Below are positions 1 to 9,200 of a DNA stretch of 64,000 nucleotides, piece by piece. A program made the translations under genes and the position numbers. Numbering within the stretch: position 1 is the first letter of the stretch; every line of letters starts with the position of its first letter. The notes beneath the pieces were generated by a model. That model was not told the DNA's origin. It saw only the letters and a program-made list of their open reading frames with translations, and ran no database searches. Source of the stretch: Pseudotabrizicola sp. (lineage in GTDB: Bacteria > Pseudomonadota > Alphaproteobacteria > Rhodobacterales > Rhodobacteraceae); contig NZ_JAUSNR010000026.1 in NCBI RefSeq assembly GCF_030656345.1, positions 62,001 through 126,000 of the forward strand. The letters run 5' to 3'.

Positions 1-312
1 GGTCACCACCTCGATCCGCGTCGCCGCACTCACCTTCGACTCGCCGCGAATGCGGTATCCCACCGTCTGGCCCAGCGCCTCACCCAAAGTCTCTGCCATC
101 CGCGCCGCAGCCGCGCGGGTGGCCAACCGGCGCGGCTCCAGCATCAATATCCGTCCCGTCACCTGCGCCAGCAGCGCCAGCGGCACGCGGGTGGTCTTGC
201 CCGCACCGGGCGGGGCCTGCAACACCGCCATGCCCCGCACCGCCATCGCGGCCTGCAGCTGGGGGATCACCTCATCAATGGGAAGGGGTGTGGGGGGAAG
301 CGTATCTGACAT
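1..312 (-). CDS. hrpB: ATP-dependent helicase HrpB, N-terminal part (truncated by window edge)
   Basis: Reverse-strand translation [50 protein letters not shown]...[30 protein letters not shown]; Walker A and DEAH-helicase motif Ia typical of HrpB. Not in ORF track because it is open at the edge. Confidence 0.9.
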   Translation of the reverse strand, partial: MSDTLPPTPLPIDEVIPQLQAAMAVRGMAVLQAPPGAGKTTRVPLALLAQVTGRILMLEPRRLATRAAAARMAETLGEALGQTVGYRIRGESKVSAATRIEVVT

Positions 313-376
313 AGGTCAGGGGTTAGGCCCAGTGGCGGCGCAGATCAAGGGGGCGGCGCACCCATGCCCCCGCCCC

Positions 377-1120
377 TTACTCGTCGCGGATCATCCGGGC
401 CGGGCCGAACAGACTGTCCATCGACACCTCGGCCACCCGCAACCGGCCATCCGCCCCCGCCGTATAACGCAGCACAAAGGGAAACGTCGCCCGTTCCGCC
501 AGATCCTGCGGCGGATAGCCGTCGATCCGGCGATAGACGCCCTGACAGGTCAGCCCGCCCTCCCCCGGCACGGGCTGCGACAGCGTCACCCGGCTGATGC
601 GGTGCCCGTCGAACATCCGCAGATCCAGCCGGCAGGCCGTCTCGGGCACCACGTCGCGCAGCACGGCATAAAACCCGGTCAGCGGGTCCACCGCGCCGCG
701 ATGCTCTGCCGGGTCGACCAGCGGCGCATCGGGCCGGGATGCAGCGGCGCTGACCACGGTGGCCAGCCCGTCCTGAAACGTCAGCTCGGCCCCACGCCCC
801 GCGCGCGCCCCTTCGCTTTGCGACGAATAGCGCTCCGGCACCAGTTCGCCGCCCCGGTCGCGGCCCTGCGCCCGCGTGGTCAGGCTGAACGACCGGAACA
901 GCCCGGCCAGACCGGCCGATGCGGCATTCGAGGTCAGCGCATAGCCCGCGCCGTCATGGTTGGCGGCAAGCGTCATCCGCCCCGCCGTCAGCCCGCTGAC
1001 GGTGATGGTATAGCGCGCCACGCTGGTGTCTTGCGCGGCCACCGGCACGGCAAGGCACAGGGCGGCGCACAGAGAGGCGCACCGGGCGGCAGATCCGGCA
1101 AGGACACTTGGGGCAAACAT
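377..1120 (-). CDS. DUF3108 domain-containing exported protein
   Basis: MFAPSVLAGSAARCASLCAALCLAVPVAAQD signal peptide, then DUF3108-like sequence; ORF-track start at 1429 looks too far upstream. Confidence 0.75.
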   Translation of the reverse strand: MFAPSVLAGSAARCASLCAALCLAVPVAAQDTSVARYTITVSGLTAGRMTLAANHDGAGYALTSNAASAGLAGLFRSFSLTTRAQGRDRGGELVPERYSSQSEGARAGRGAELTFQDGLATVVSAAASRPDAPLVDPAEHRGAVDPLTGFYAVLRDVVPETACRLDLRMFDGHRISRVTLSQPVPGEGGLTCQGVYRRIDGYPPQDLAERATFPFVLRYTAGADGRLRVAEVSMDSLFGPARMIRDE

Positions 1121-1291
1121 CACACGCTCCTTGAAACACCGGCCAGCCCGGCAAGACCAAGTAGACCGGCACCACCACACAGGCTGGCATAGACCCTGAG
1201 TATAGGGCATGAAAGGCAACAAGGAACGATCCGCAGCGCGCGCCGGGGCAAATTGTGCCGCAGACCGCGCCGGATCAAGCAGTTGTGACGG

Positions 1292-2281
1292 ATGGGCATA
1301 CCGATGGAGATGACCGAACTGGCCACGGCGGTGATCGCGGGCGACCGCAGGGCGCTGGCAAGGGCCATCACCCGGGTGGAAAGCGCGCGCGCCGATCACC
1401 GCACGCAGGCGGTGGATCTGGTGGCGCAAGCCCGCGCGGCCGGGCGGCAGGCCCTGCGCATCGGTCTGTCCGGCACGCCGGGGGTGGGCAAATCGACCTT
1501 TATCGAAGCCTTCGGCATGATGCTGGTGGCGCAGGGTCTGCGGGTGGCGGTGCTGGCGGTGGACCCAAGCTCGGCCCGGTCGGGCGGCTCCATCCTCGGC
1601 GACAAGACCCGGATGGAACGCCTCAGCCGCGAACCTGCCGCCTTTATCCGCCCTTCACCCAGTCAGGCGCAGATGGGCGGCGTGGCGCGGCGCACGCGCG
1701 AAGCGGTGGCGCTGTGCGAGGCGGCTGGTTTCGACGTGGTGCTGGTGGAAACCGTGGGCGTGGGCCAGTCCGAAACCGTGGTGGCCGAAATCTGCGACCT
1801 GTTCATCCTGCTCTTGGCCCCGGCGGGCGGTGATGAACTGCAGGGCGTCAAACGCGGCATCATGGAAATGGCCGACATGATTCTGGTCAACAAGGCCGAT
1901 GGCGATCTGAAACCGGCCGCCATGCGCACCCGCGCCGATTACGCCGGTGCCCTGCACCTGCTGCGCCGCCGCCCGCAAGACCCCGAAGGCTTTCCCAAAG
2001 CCGTCTGCGTCTCGGCAGTGGAAAACGACGGGCTGGCCGAGGCATGGGCCGACATGCAATCGCTGGCCGGTTGGCGGCGCGACCACGGCCATTGGCACAG
2101 CCGCCGCGCCCATCAGGCCCGGCACTGGTTTGGCGAAGAGGTGCGGCGCGGCCTCTTGTCGGTGCTGGACCGCGAACCGGCCAAGGGCGCGATGGCCGCT
2201 TTCGGTGCCAGGGTCGAGGCGGGGGAGTTGTCGCCCGAGGCCGCTGCGGTGCAGATGCTGGCCCTGGTGGGCAGGCGCTGA
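1292..2281 (+). CDS. meaB: Methylmalonyl-CoA mutase-associated GTPase MeaB
   Basis: LSGTPGVGKSTFIEAFGMML, AVDPSSARSGGSILGDKTRMERLS, VLVETVGVGQSE, VNKADGD: ArgK/MeaB G-protein motifs. Confidence 0.95.
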   Translation: MGIPMEMTELATAVIAGDRRALARAITRVESARADHRTQAVDLVAQARAAGRQALRIGLSGTPGVGKSTFIEAFGMMLVAQGLRVAVLAVDPSSARSGGSILGDKTRMERLSREPAAFIRPSPSQAQMGGVARRTREAVALCEAAGFDVVLVETVGVGQSETVVAEICDLFILLLAPAGGDELQGVKRGIMEMADMILVNKADGDLKPAAMRTRADYAGALHLLRRRPQDPEGFPKAVCVSAVENDGLAEAWADMQSLAGWRRDHGHWHSRRAHQARHWFGEEVRRGLLSVLDREPAKGAMAAFGARVEAGELSPEAAAVQMLALVGRR

Positions 2282-2299
2282 CGCCGTGGCGCCAACGTC

Positions 2300-2365
2300 A
2301 TGACGTAAGCCATACGCAAACCAGACGCAAACCAGACGCAGAACAGACGTAAAACACACGCCGGA
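2300..2365. repeat. Degenerate ~11-nt tandem repeat (about six units)
   Basis: atgacgtaagc / catacgcaaac / cagacgcaaac / cagacgcagaa / cagacgtaaaa / cacacgccgga in register. Confidence 0.7.
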
Positions 2366-2449
2366 TTTTACGGCCCGGACCCCAGCCCGCAGCCCTCTGA
2401 CCCGACAAGCCATGCACAGGCTGCATATCGGCTTTGGCCAATCGGCGGA

Positions 2450-2475
2450 TTGTGCACGCGCAGCATTACCCCCAT
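2450..2475 (+). promoter_or_regulatory. Candidate RpoH (sigma-32)-type promoter for the DUF1127 gene
   Basis: TTGTGC-N14-CCCCAT (TTGTGCacgcgcagcattacCCCCATgtta), close to the sigma-32 -10 consensus CCCCAT. Confidence 0.45.
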
Positions 2476-2544
2476 GTTAGCGTCAACGGAAAGGGCGGAT
2501 GGGCCGCCTTGTCCGATCCGAAGATGATGAAGAGGATAACGATC

Positions 2545-2760
2545 ATGGCTTACACGAACACGCAAACGGTTGCTGGCTTTCAGGTCGGTGGATGGATGGG
2601 CGATGTTCTGGCCAAGTGGAATGTGGCCCGCGAACGTCGCGCGGTCTATCTGCAAACCCTGAACGAATTGTCGGCAATGTCCGACCGCGATCTGGCTGAC
2701 ATCAACGTCGCCCGCGTGTCGATCGAAGACATCGCACACGAAGCCGCCTACGGGAAATAA
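2545..2760 (+). CDS. DUF1127 domain-containing small protein
   Basis: MAYTNTQTVAGF...WNVARERRAVYLQTLNELSAMSDRDLADINVARVSIEDIAHEAAYGK: DUF1127 (YjiS-like) motif; ATG at 2545. Confidence 0.85.
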   Translation: MAYTNTQTVAGFQVGGWMGDVLAKWNVARERRAVYLQTLNELSAMSDRDLADINVARVSIEDIAHEAAYGK

Positions 2761-2810
2761 TCCCCTATTTACGGCAACTTACCGATACGTCACGCAAGTG
2801 ACTCCGGCCT

Positions 2811-2888
2811 CCTGAAGGCGCGCTCCTCCTCCCTGCGCCAACAGGCTTTGCGGCGAACCGGTCCTCCCCCGGTTCGCCGTTTTCTTTT
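2811..2888 (+). ncRNA. Candidate CcsR/cuckoo-type sRNA in the 3'UTR of the DUF1127 gene
   Basis: Hairpin GGCGC-gctCCTCCTCCCt-GCGCC (2817-2839), then terminator hairpin with loop tcctccc; exact CCTCCTCCC at 2825-2833. Confidence 0.65.
2851..2888 (+). terminator. Rho-independent terminator
   Basis: CGGCGAACCGG-tcctccc-CCGGTTCGCCG (11-bp perfect stem) followed by TTTTCTTTT. Confidence 0.92.
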
Positions 2889-3004
2889 GTGCGGCACCTG
2901 TCGCAGTGTGGCGCTGTTAGCGCTGACATAATCTGTGAAGCCTGCAGGGCTTTCCCCATCCCGCCCCCCGGTTTACGCAGTGCTGCGGACAAGGGAGCGT
3001 TCTG

Positions 3005-4198
3005 ATGACCATGACAGAGGCAAAGCGGGCGCGTTGGGCGGTGGCGATGATGTTTGCCGCGGCGGGCTTTGTCATGGGGGCCTGGGCCCCGCAGATCCCG
3101 CTGCTGCTGCCGCGCCATCAGATCACCGAATTTACCCTTGGATTACTGATACTTGTGCTGGGTCTGGGCGCGGTTGGGGCCATGCTGTTCACCGGCCGGC
3201 TGATCGCGCGCTTCGGGTCCGTCGCGGTGCTGCGCGTCTTTGCGCTGTCCTCGGCGGTGGCCTTGCCGGTGGTGGTCTTTTCCCCGTCACTGCCCGTGCT
3301 GGTGCCCGCCATGGCGCTGCTGGGCGCGCTGATCGGCTGCATGGATGTCGCGATGAACGCCAACGCGGTCGAGGTCGAACGGCGGCTGGGCCGGGCGATC
3401 ATGTCCTCCAGCCACGGGTTCTGGAGCCTTGGCGGATTTTTCGGTGGTTTTGCAGGGGCTTGGGTGATTTCACACTGGGGGGCCTATGTGCAGGCCGGGC
3501 TGGTCGCGCTGGTCACGGCAGCAGTGGTTCTGGCGGTGATGCCCTTCCTGCGGGGTGAGGCCCCTGCCCCGGTGGTCGCCGTCACGGGCGAAAAGACCGT
3601 GCTGCTGCCACGCGCAGCGGGGCTGTGGTTGCTGGGCGCACTGGCGCTGTTTTCGATGGTGCCCGAAGGCGCGGTGCTGGATTGGGCAGCGATCTATCTG
3701 CAAAAGGACCTCGGCTCGGATGTGTTCCGGTCCGGCCTTGGCTTTGCGGTGTTTGCTGGCGCGATGGCGATCATGCGCTTTGCCGGAGACTCTGTGCGCA
3801 ACCGCTTTGGCGCGGTGCTGACGCTGCGGATCTCGGGTGTGCTGGCGGCTGCGGGGATGATGCTGGCGGCCGGGGCCCCCAGCGATACCCTTGCAATTGC
3901 TGCGTTTTTCATCACCGGGCTGGGGGTGGCGAACATGGTGCCAATCCTGTTTTCGGCTGCTGGAAACTACCCCGGCATCCCGTCCGGCACCGCGATTTCG
4001 GCGGTGACGATGGTGGGCTACGCGGGCATTCTGGTGGCCCCCGCCAGCATCGGCTTTGTCGCCGAAGCCATCGGCTTCCGCGTCACCTACGGGGTGCTGT
4101 CGCTGCTGCTGATCGTGGTCGCCCTGCTGGCAGGCCGCACCGCAGGGGCCGATGAGGTGCAGGCGGTGCCCGAACCTGCACCCCGCCGCGCGGCCTGA
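3005..4198 (+). CDS. MFS transporter
   Basis: About 12 hydrophobic segments; GRLIARFGSVAVLR-type MFS loop. Confidence 0.85.
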   Translation: MTMTEAKRARWAVAMMFAAAGFVMGAWAPQIPLLLPRHQITEFTLGLLILVLGLGAVGAMLFTGRLIARFGSVAVLRVFALSSAVALPVVVFSPSLPVLVPAMALLGALIGCMDVAMNANAVEVERRLGRAIMSSSHGFWSLGGFFGGFAGAWVISHWGAYVQAGLVALVTAAVVLAVMPFLRGEAPAPVVAVTGEKTVLLPRAAGLWLLGALALFSMVPEGAVLDWAAIYLQKDLGSDVFRSGLGFAVFAGAMAIMRFAGDSVRNRFGAVLTLRISGVLAAAGMMLAAGAPSDTLAIAAFFITGLGVANMVPILFSAAGNYPGIPSGTAISAVTMVGYAGILVAPASIGFVAEAIGFRVTYGVLSLLLIVVALLAGRTAGADEVQAVPEPAPRRAA

Positions 4199-4202
4199 GC
4201 CC

Positions 4203-4694
4203 TCAGCCCCCCATATAGTCGCCCTTGCCCAAAGCCACCCCATTGTGGCGCAAAATGTTGTAGGCCGTTGTCAGGTGGAAGTGGAACTGCGGCATTGAAT
4301 ACAGGTTCAGGAAAGTCTCGCCGGTCATGGTCACATCCTGCCCGCGCATTTTCAGCGTGATTTTGCGGGTTTCCGCCCCGTCATAGCGGGCCGCGTCAAA
4401 CCCGGCGATATAGCCGCGCGCCGCCACGATCCGGGCCTGCAACTCGGCAAAGCTGGTTTCGGTGTCGGGAAAGCTTTTCGGGTCCTCCCCCGCCAGCCGG
4501 GCGGCGGCGCGGGCGGCGAAATCGCAGGCCAGCTGCACCTGACGGACAAAGGGCAACATGTCGGGAAACAGGCGGAAGGTCAGCATCGCCTCGGGCTTGA
4601 TGGCATGGTCGGTGCAATGCGCTTCAGCCTTGGTCAGAAGGCGCGACAGGTTGGCAAGAAAGCGGTCGTAGACGGCGATGGATCGGTGATGCAT
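4203..4694 (-). CDS. DUF1993 family protein
   Basis: MHHRSIAVYDRFLANLSRLLTKAEAHC..AMLTFRLFPDMLPFVRQVQLACD..NLYSMPQFHFHLTTAYNILRHNGVALGKGDYMG. Confidence 0.85.
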   Translation of the reverse strand: MHHRSIAVYDRFLANLSRLLTKAEAHCTDHAIKPEAMLTFRLFPDMLPFVRQVQLACDFAARAAARLAGEDPKSFPDTETSFAELQARIVAARGYIAGFDAARYDGAETRKITLKMRGQDVTMTGETFLNLYSMPQFHFHLTTAYNILRHNGVALGKGDYMGG

Positions 4695-4791
4695 GAGGCA
4701 TGTCCTTTTTTGGCTTGGGCTAGTGATCTGCCCAAGGCTGCAAGGGGTCAAGAGTGGTTGAAGCCGCGCCGCGATGCGATATGTGGGGGAC

Positions 4792-5337
4792 ATGACAGAT
4801 GATCTTGCCAGCCGCGACCGCCTGCCGCCCGACCTTATGACCCTGCTGGCCGACTGGCCGCGCGAGCGGTGGTCTGATGTACCGGGGTTTGAAGGATTGT
4901 CGGCCTTCTGGCTGGACCGCCACCTTGGCTTTCGTGACCTGATGTCAGGCCTGCGGCTGGACGCCGAACACATGAGCGGCGGGCGGATCGACCCGCAGCG
5001 CTGGCAGGGCCGGTTGCTGCGCGGCGGCGAGCAGCTGGTGCAGGGGCTGATCGGGCATCATCAGGTTGAAGATGCAAGCTATTTCCCCGCCATGGTCAAG
5101 CTGGAGCCGCGCCTTGCGCGCGGGTTTGAGCTGCTGGACCGCGACCACCACGCGCTGGACGCGCTGCTCGATGGCTTTGTCGGCTCGGCCAACGATGCCC
5201 TGCAGGCGAGCGATCCGCGCGAGGCGGCGCTGGCGTTTCACACCAGCCTTGCGCCGTTCGAGCGTCAGCTGATCCGGCATCTGGAGGATGAGGAAGATCT
5301 GATCATCCCCGTCATCCTGAAACACCAGATGGGCTAG
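4792..5337 (+). CDS. Hemerythrin domain-containing protein
   Basis: GHHQVEDASYFPAM, LDRDHHALDALL, LIRHLEDEEDLIIPVIL: His/Asp/Glu pattern of HHE/hemerythrin proteins. Start uncertain (4774 or 4792). Confidence 0.75.
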   Translation: MTDDLASRDRLPPDLMTLLADWPRERWSDVPGFEGLSAFWLDRHLGFRDLMSGLRLDAEHMSGGRIDPQRWQGRLLRGGEQLVQGLIGHHQVEDASYFPAMVKLEPRLARGFELLDRDHHALDALLDGFVGSANDALQASDPREAALAFHTSLAPFERQLIRHLEDEEDLIIPVILKHQMG

Positions 5338-5349
5338 GCAGCGCGCTGA

Positions 5350-5433
5350 TAGCCGTAGCGCGCCCTGACTGACGCCGCGCTTTGGTTCGGCGAGAGCATC
5401 GTGGCCGGTGTAGCTGTCAACCTGCACGATGCC
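5350..5433 (-). pseudogene. Possible IS66-type transposase fragment
   Basis: Reverse-strand translation GGIVQVDSYTGHDALAEPKRG resembles the IS66 TnpC 'LQVDGYxGYxxL' segment; no surrounding transposase ORF. Confidence 0.4.
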
Positions 5434-5490
5434 CCCTCATCGCGTCAGGAAGCCGGGTTTTGGCCCAGCCTGGCCGTCATGCGTTGCGCG

Positions 5491-6207
5491 TCAGTTGACC
5501 TTTCGGGCGGCAAAGGGGGTCACGGTCCGGCATTGCAACCCCGCCAGCACCGCGTTTGCCGCCGCGTCTCCGGCGGTTGATGAGATGTTGTAGTCAAACA
5601 CGCTTTTGCCGCGCACTTCGGTCGGGCTGACCAGCGACAAGGTCCAGATCACGCTGGCACCCGTTGCCCCGGAACTGTCTGCCAGAGAATGGTCCGCCAC
5701 CACCCCGCGCCAGTTGCCCGAGCCGGTAACGCCGGACCAGCGCACCATGCCGGCAGCCTCGCTCATCAGCTTGTCGGGGTGAAAGCTGCCGTTCCAGTTG
5801 ATCTGCCGGGTCTCACCGCTCAGGTTGGTGGGCGGCGTGTTTCCGGCCAGCATCGGGCAGGCCGAAGTATCGGTGGCCCCGGTGGTGATCTGCCAGCGAC
5901 CATCTTCGGGCACCATCGGACCCGCCAGATAGACCGGGCACGACCCCGGCCCGCCGAACATCCGGTCAAGCTGCGCCGGGGTTTCGCTGCGCCAGCTGAA
6001 GCCGCCCGGTTCATCCACCAGCGTCAGCTCGCCCGCATTGTCGGGGATCTGGCCGGGCAATGTGGCAGCGATTTCTTGCAGCGTCATGGTAGAGATATAG
6101 CACATGCAGCCGCCGGGGGCGCAATCGGCGACCTGCACCCGCTCGGCCTGTGCCACCGGGGCAGAGGCGAGGACAAGCGCGGCACTCAGGGGAAAAAATC
6201 TGCGCAT
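5491..6207 (-). CDS. Hypothetical exported protein, likely co-transcribed with the vWA protein
   Basis: MRRFFPLSAALVLASAPVAQAERVQVADC signal peptide; starts 10 nt after the vWA gene stop. Confidence 0.7.
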   Translation of the reverse strand: MRRFFPLSAALVLASAPVAQAERVQVADCAPGGCMCYISTMTLQEIAATLPGQIPDNAGELTLVDEPGGFSWRSETPAQLDRMFGGPGSCPVYLAGPMVPEDGRWQITTGATDTSACPMLAGNTPPTNLSGETRQINWNGSFHPDKLMSEAAGMVRWSGVTGSGNWRGVVADHSLADSSGATGASVIWTLSLVSPTEVRGKSVFDYNISSTAGDAAANAVLAGLQCRTVTPFAARKVN

Positions 6208-6217
6208 CGGACTGCTC

Positions 6218-9200
6218 CTATGGTTGGCCGGGCCGCAGACGGGCGCGAAACTCTTCGGGAGAAAGGGTGCCAAGGTCGATGGGGATGATGGTGCCGCCAC
6301 CTGTGGCGGCAGGGGCCGCAGGCGACGCACCGCCGGGCACGACTTCGGCCACGCGGATCAGGTTCTGGTCGATCAGGCGCAGCACCCATGGCCCGGGCTT
6401 TTCCGGCACCTTCACCTCGACCTCAAGCGCGTCCGGTGTCACCCGGCTGCCGGTTTCAAGAATGGTGCGGTCGGGTTTGTCCGCACCGATGAAGCCTGCG
6501 GTGGCCTGCGGCGGTATCATCCCGCGCACCGACACCCGGACCATACCACCGGGAACAAGGTCGCCTTCCATCGTCAGCTCTGCCGGACCATCGCTGCCGC
6601 CCGAGGGCACCAGCACCGGCGGGCCACCGACATCAAGCTTTTCGCGTGCCAGAACCTGACCGCCCGCCAGATATTGCAGCTCATGCGGGCCGGAGGTGCC
6701 GTCCGGGATGCGCATCTCGCCGGTGACAACCTCATACAGGCTGGCCTCTGCCACCACCGCCCCGCCGGGGTCGACGATGGCCAGCCGGTCCGCCATCGCC
6801 ATGCGCGCGCGGGGGGACACACTGTAGGGCCTGCGCACTGCCGGGTTGGGGTTGAAATGCCGCAGCTCCGGCACCGGGGATGTCGCCACCTCCACCTCGG
6901 TCAGGGCACGGAAACTGGTACTTTCGGTATCGAACACCGCCAGAAGATAGCGGCCCGGCGCATCTGGCATCCGAATCGAGGCGCGGAATTCATCCAGCCA
7001 TGCGCCCTGATCCGGCAAAGCGTGGTCGGTGCCGCCGGCCAGCACCACCACCCGGTCGCTGCCGCGTTTGTCCTGCCCCCGGTTGATCTGCACCAGCACC
7101 TCTGCCCCGGCCAGATAGGGGCCACGGCCAACAAAACGCGCACCGTCATCGGGCTCGATGGCCATGCTGCCGACGCTTTCGCCCGCATCGCCCCCGAGCA
7201 CCTCAAACACAGCGGTAGCGGCCAGCGTTCCGCCTGCATCCGTGATCCGCACCTCATAGCGGCCAGGTTGGTCAGGCACCGGCAGAACCTGATCCTGCGC
7301 GCGCAGCATGTGACCGGCGTCTTCGGAAAGCAGCGCCGGGCCATCGGGGGCATCGGCGCGGGTCATGGTGATCCTGCCCTGAAAGCCCGGCGGCCCGGTC
7401 AGCGTCACCGGGAAATAGCCGTCCGTCCCCGCAAAGACCGGCTCGGTCGGCAGGCTGATCGTCACGCCCTGCCCCGCCTCTGCCCCCGTCAGCCGCGTGT
7501 TGGCGGCGATGAAGGCGGCGGCAATCTGCGCCTCGGCAGAGGCGTTGGACCAATAGCACAGCGGCCCGGCTGCGGTGGGCAGGCAAGGGCCATATTCGGG
7601 CGGCCAGACCGCATTGCCCATCAGCATCAGCACATCGGTGCCATTGGTGAATTGCGCGGTCACCGCGCCGTCAACATGCTCCACCTGCCACATCATCCAG
7701 CCGCGCGGCACCTGTGCTTCCAGCCCGTGGTCAAAGTTCACCCGCTGGCAGATCGCCTCATCACAGCCCATGGACTGGGTGGCCGGGGCCGGAAGGCTGC
7801 CCTGCCGATCGCCCTCCGGGTCCGGGCCATACAACTGGTCCTGCAACGCCGCCAGCGAGGGCAGGGCCACAGCCTCCGGCCAGACCACCACCGGCAGGCT
7901 GTTCGGGCCGGAAACCATCGTGCCGGAGTAGCCGTCCCCATAGGGTGCCAGCGAGATCACGAAGGCTTCCGGCGACACGGCGGGCAGCTGAAACCGCACG
8001 AAGAGGGTGCCCTCCTCCTCGGTCGCACTGTCCAGTGCGGCAGAGTCCAGCGGGGCCTGCGGGCCGACCAGCATCGGGGTGGGGGTGAAGGTGCCGTCCC
8101 AGCCATTGGCATCGGCACGGGTGCGCAGGGTGATGCGCAGCATGTCCATCACTTCGGTCGCGGCTCCGGCAGGGGCGTCGCGCGGCGGCACCGCCAGCAC
8201 CCGCCACGGGCCGTCCATCAACGTGCCGTGGTCTTCCTCGCCTCCGGCCTGAACCTGCCTCTGAACCTGAACCGTGAAGTCATTCACCTGTCCCGGAAAA
8301 ATCTCGACCTCTGCCGACAGGTCCACTTCGCCCGGCGCAGTGGCCGTCACCCGCCAGCGGCCCGGCTCGAAGGTGCCGGAAATCACCGGCCCGCTGTCCG
8401 TCGGGGCCCATGCCTCGGGGGACATGTCGGGGTCGAGCGGCACCGCGTCCCATGTCACATCCGATTGGGGCACACCGGACGGCAGGCGGAAGGTGGCGGG
8501 CACGGCGGCAATATTGTCCTGCGCCGCCTCACCTTGCGTGGCAGCGGCGGCCTGCGCGGCCAGATCGCTGCTGGTGGTCAGGTCGGCATCGTCAAACGGG
8601 ATGCCCACACCGAAGCGGCGGCCAAACATCACCTCGGTCCGTGACGGGTTCAGATAGCGCAGTTCATATTCACCGGGGTCGGATGGTGCCCGCAGACCGA
8701 CAGACCCGCCTCTTGACAGCGAATAGGCCCAGTCATAGCGCTGATGTTCATTCACCGGCTGGTCGATGTCAGCAATCACGATTAGTTCGCCGACCTGTTC
8801 CGGCCCACGAAAAGTGATCGGTATTCTGCTTCCAGGTTCAACCGATCCAATGGGATCGAAGCCCATGGCGGGGGGCACCACCTCGACCGCCTGCCGTGCG
8901 GTGATCACGCCACCGGCTGCGCGGATGATCAGGTCATACATCCCCGGCTCCTTTGGCGCGGTGCGCGTCACCGGATTGCGCGGTACGCCACCCGACATCA
9001 CGTTGATCGGGCCAAAACCGGGTGACGAGGGGGCCTGGTCTTCGCCCAATGGCACAAATCCCAGATAGTCTGTCGAGCCGGCCTCCCCCCGCCATGTGAT
9101 GTTGTAGGTGAACCCCGCCTCGGCCTTGTCGCTGATATCAAACGCGGCCTCTGGCGGTGAGGGATCTGGCTCCACGACCGGCTCCGGTCCGGGCGCAGGT

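Noticed and set aside
6104-8644. 846-aa plus-strand ORF
   Set aside because: Antisense shadow of the vWA gene; His/Arg/Pro-rich low-complexity composition and no recognisable domain.
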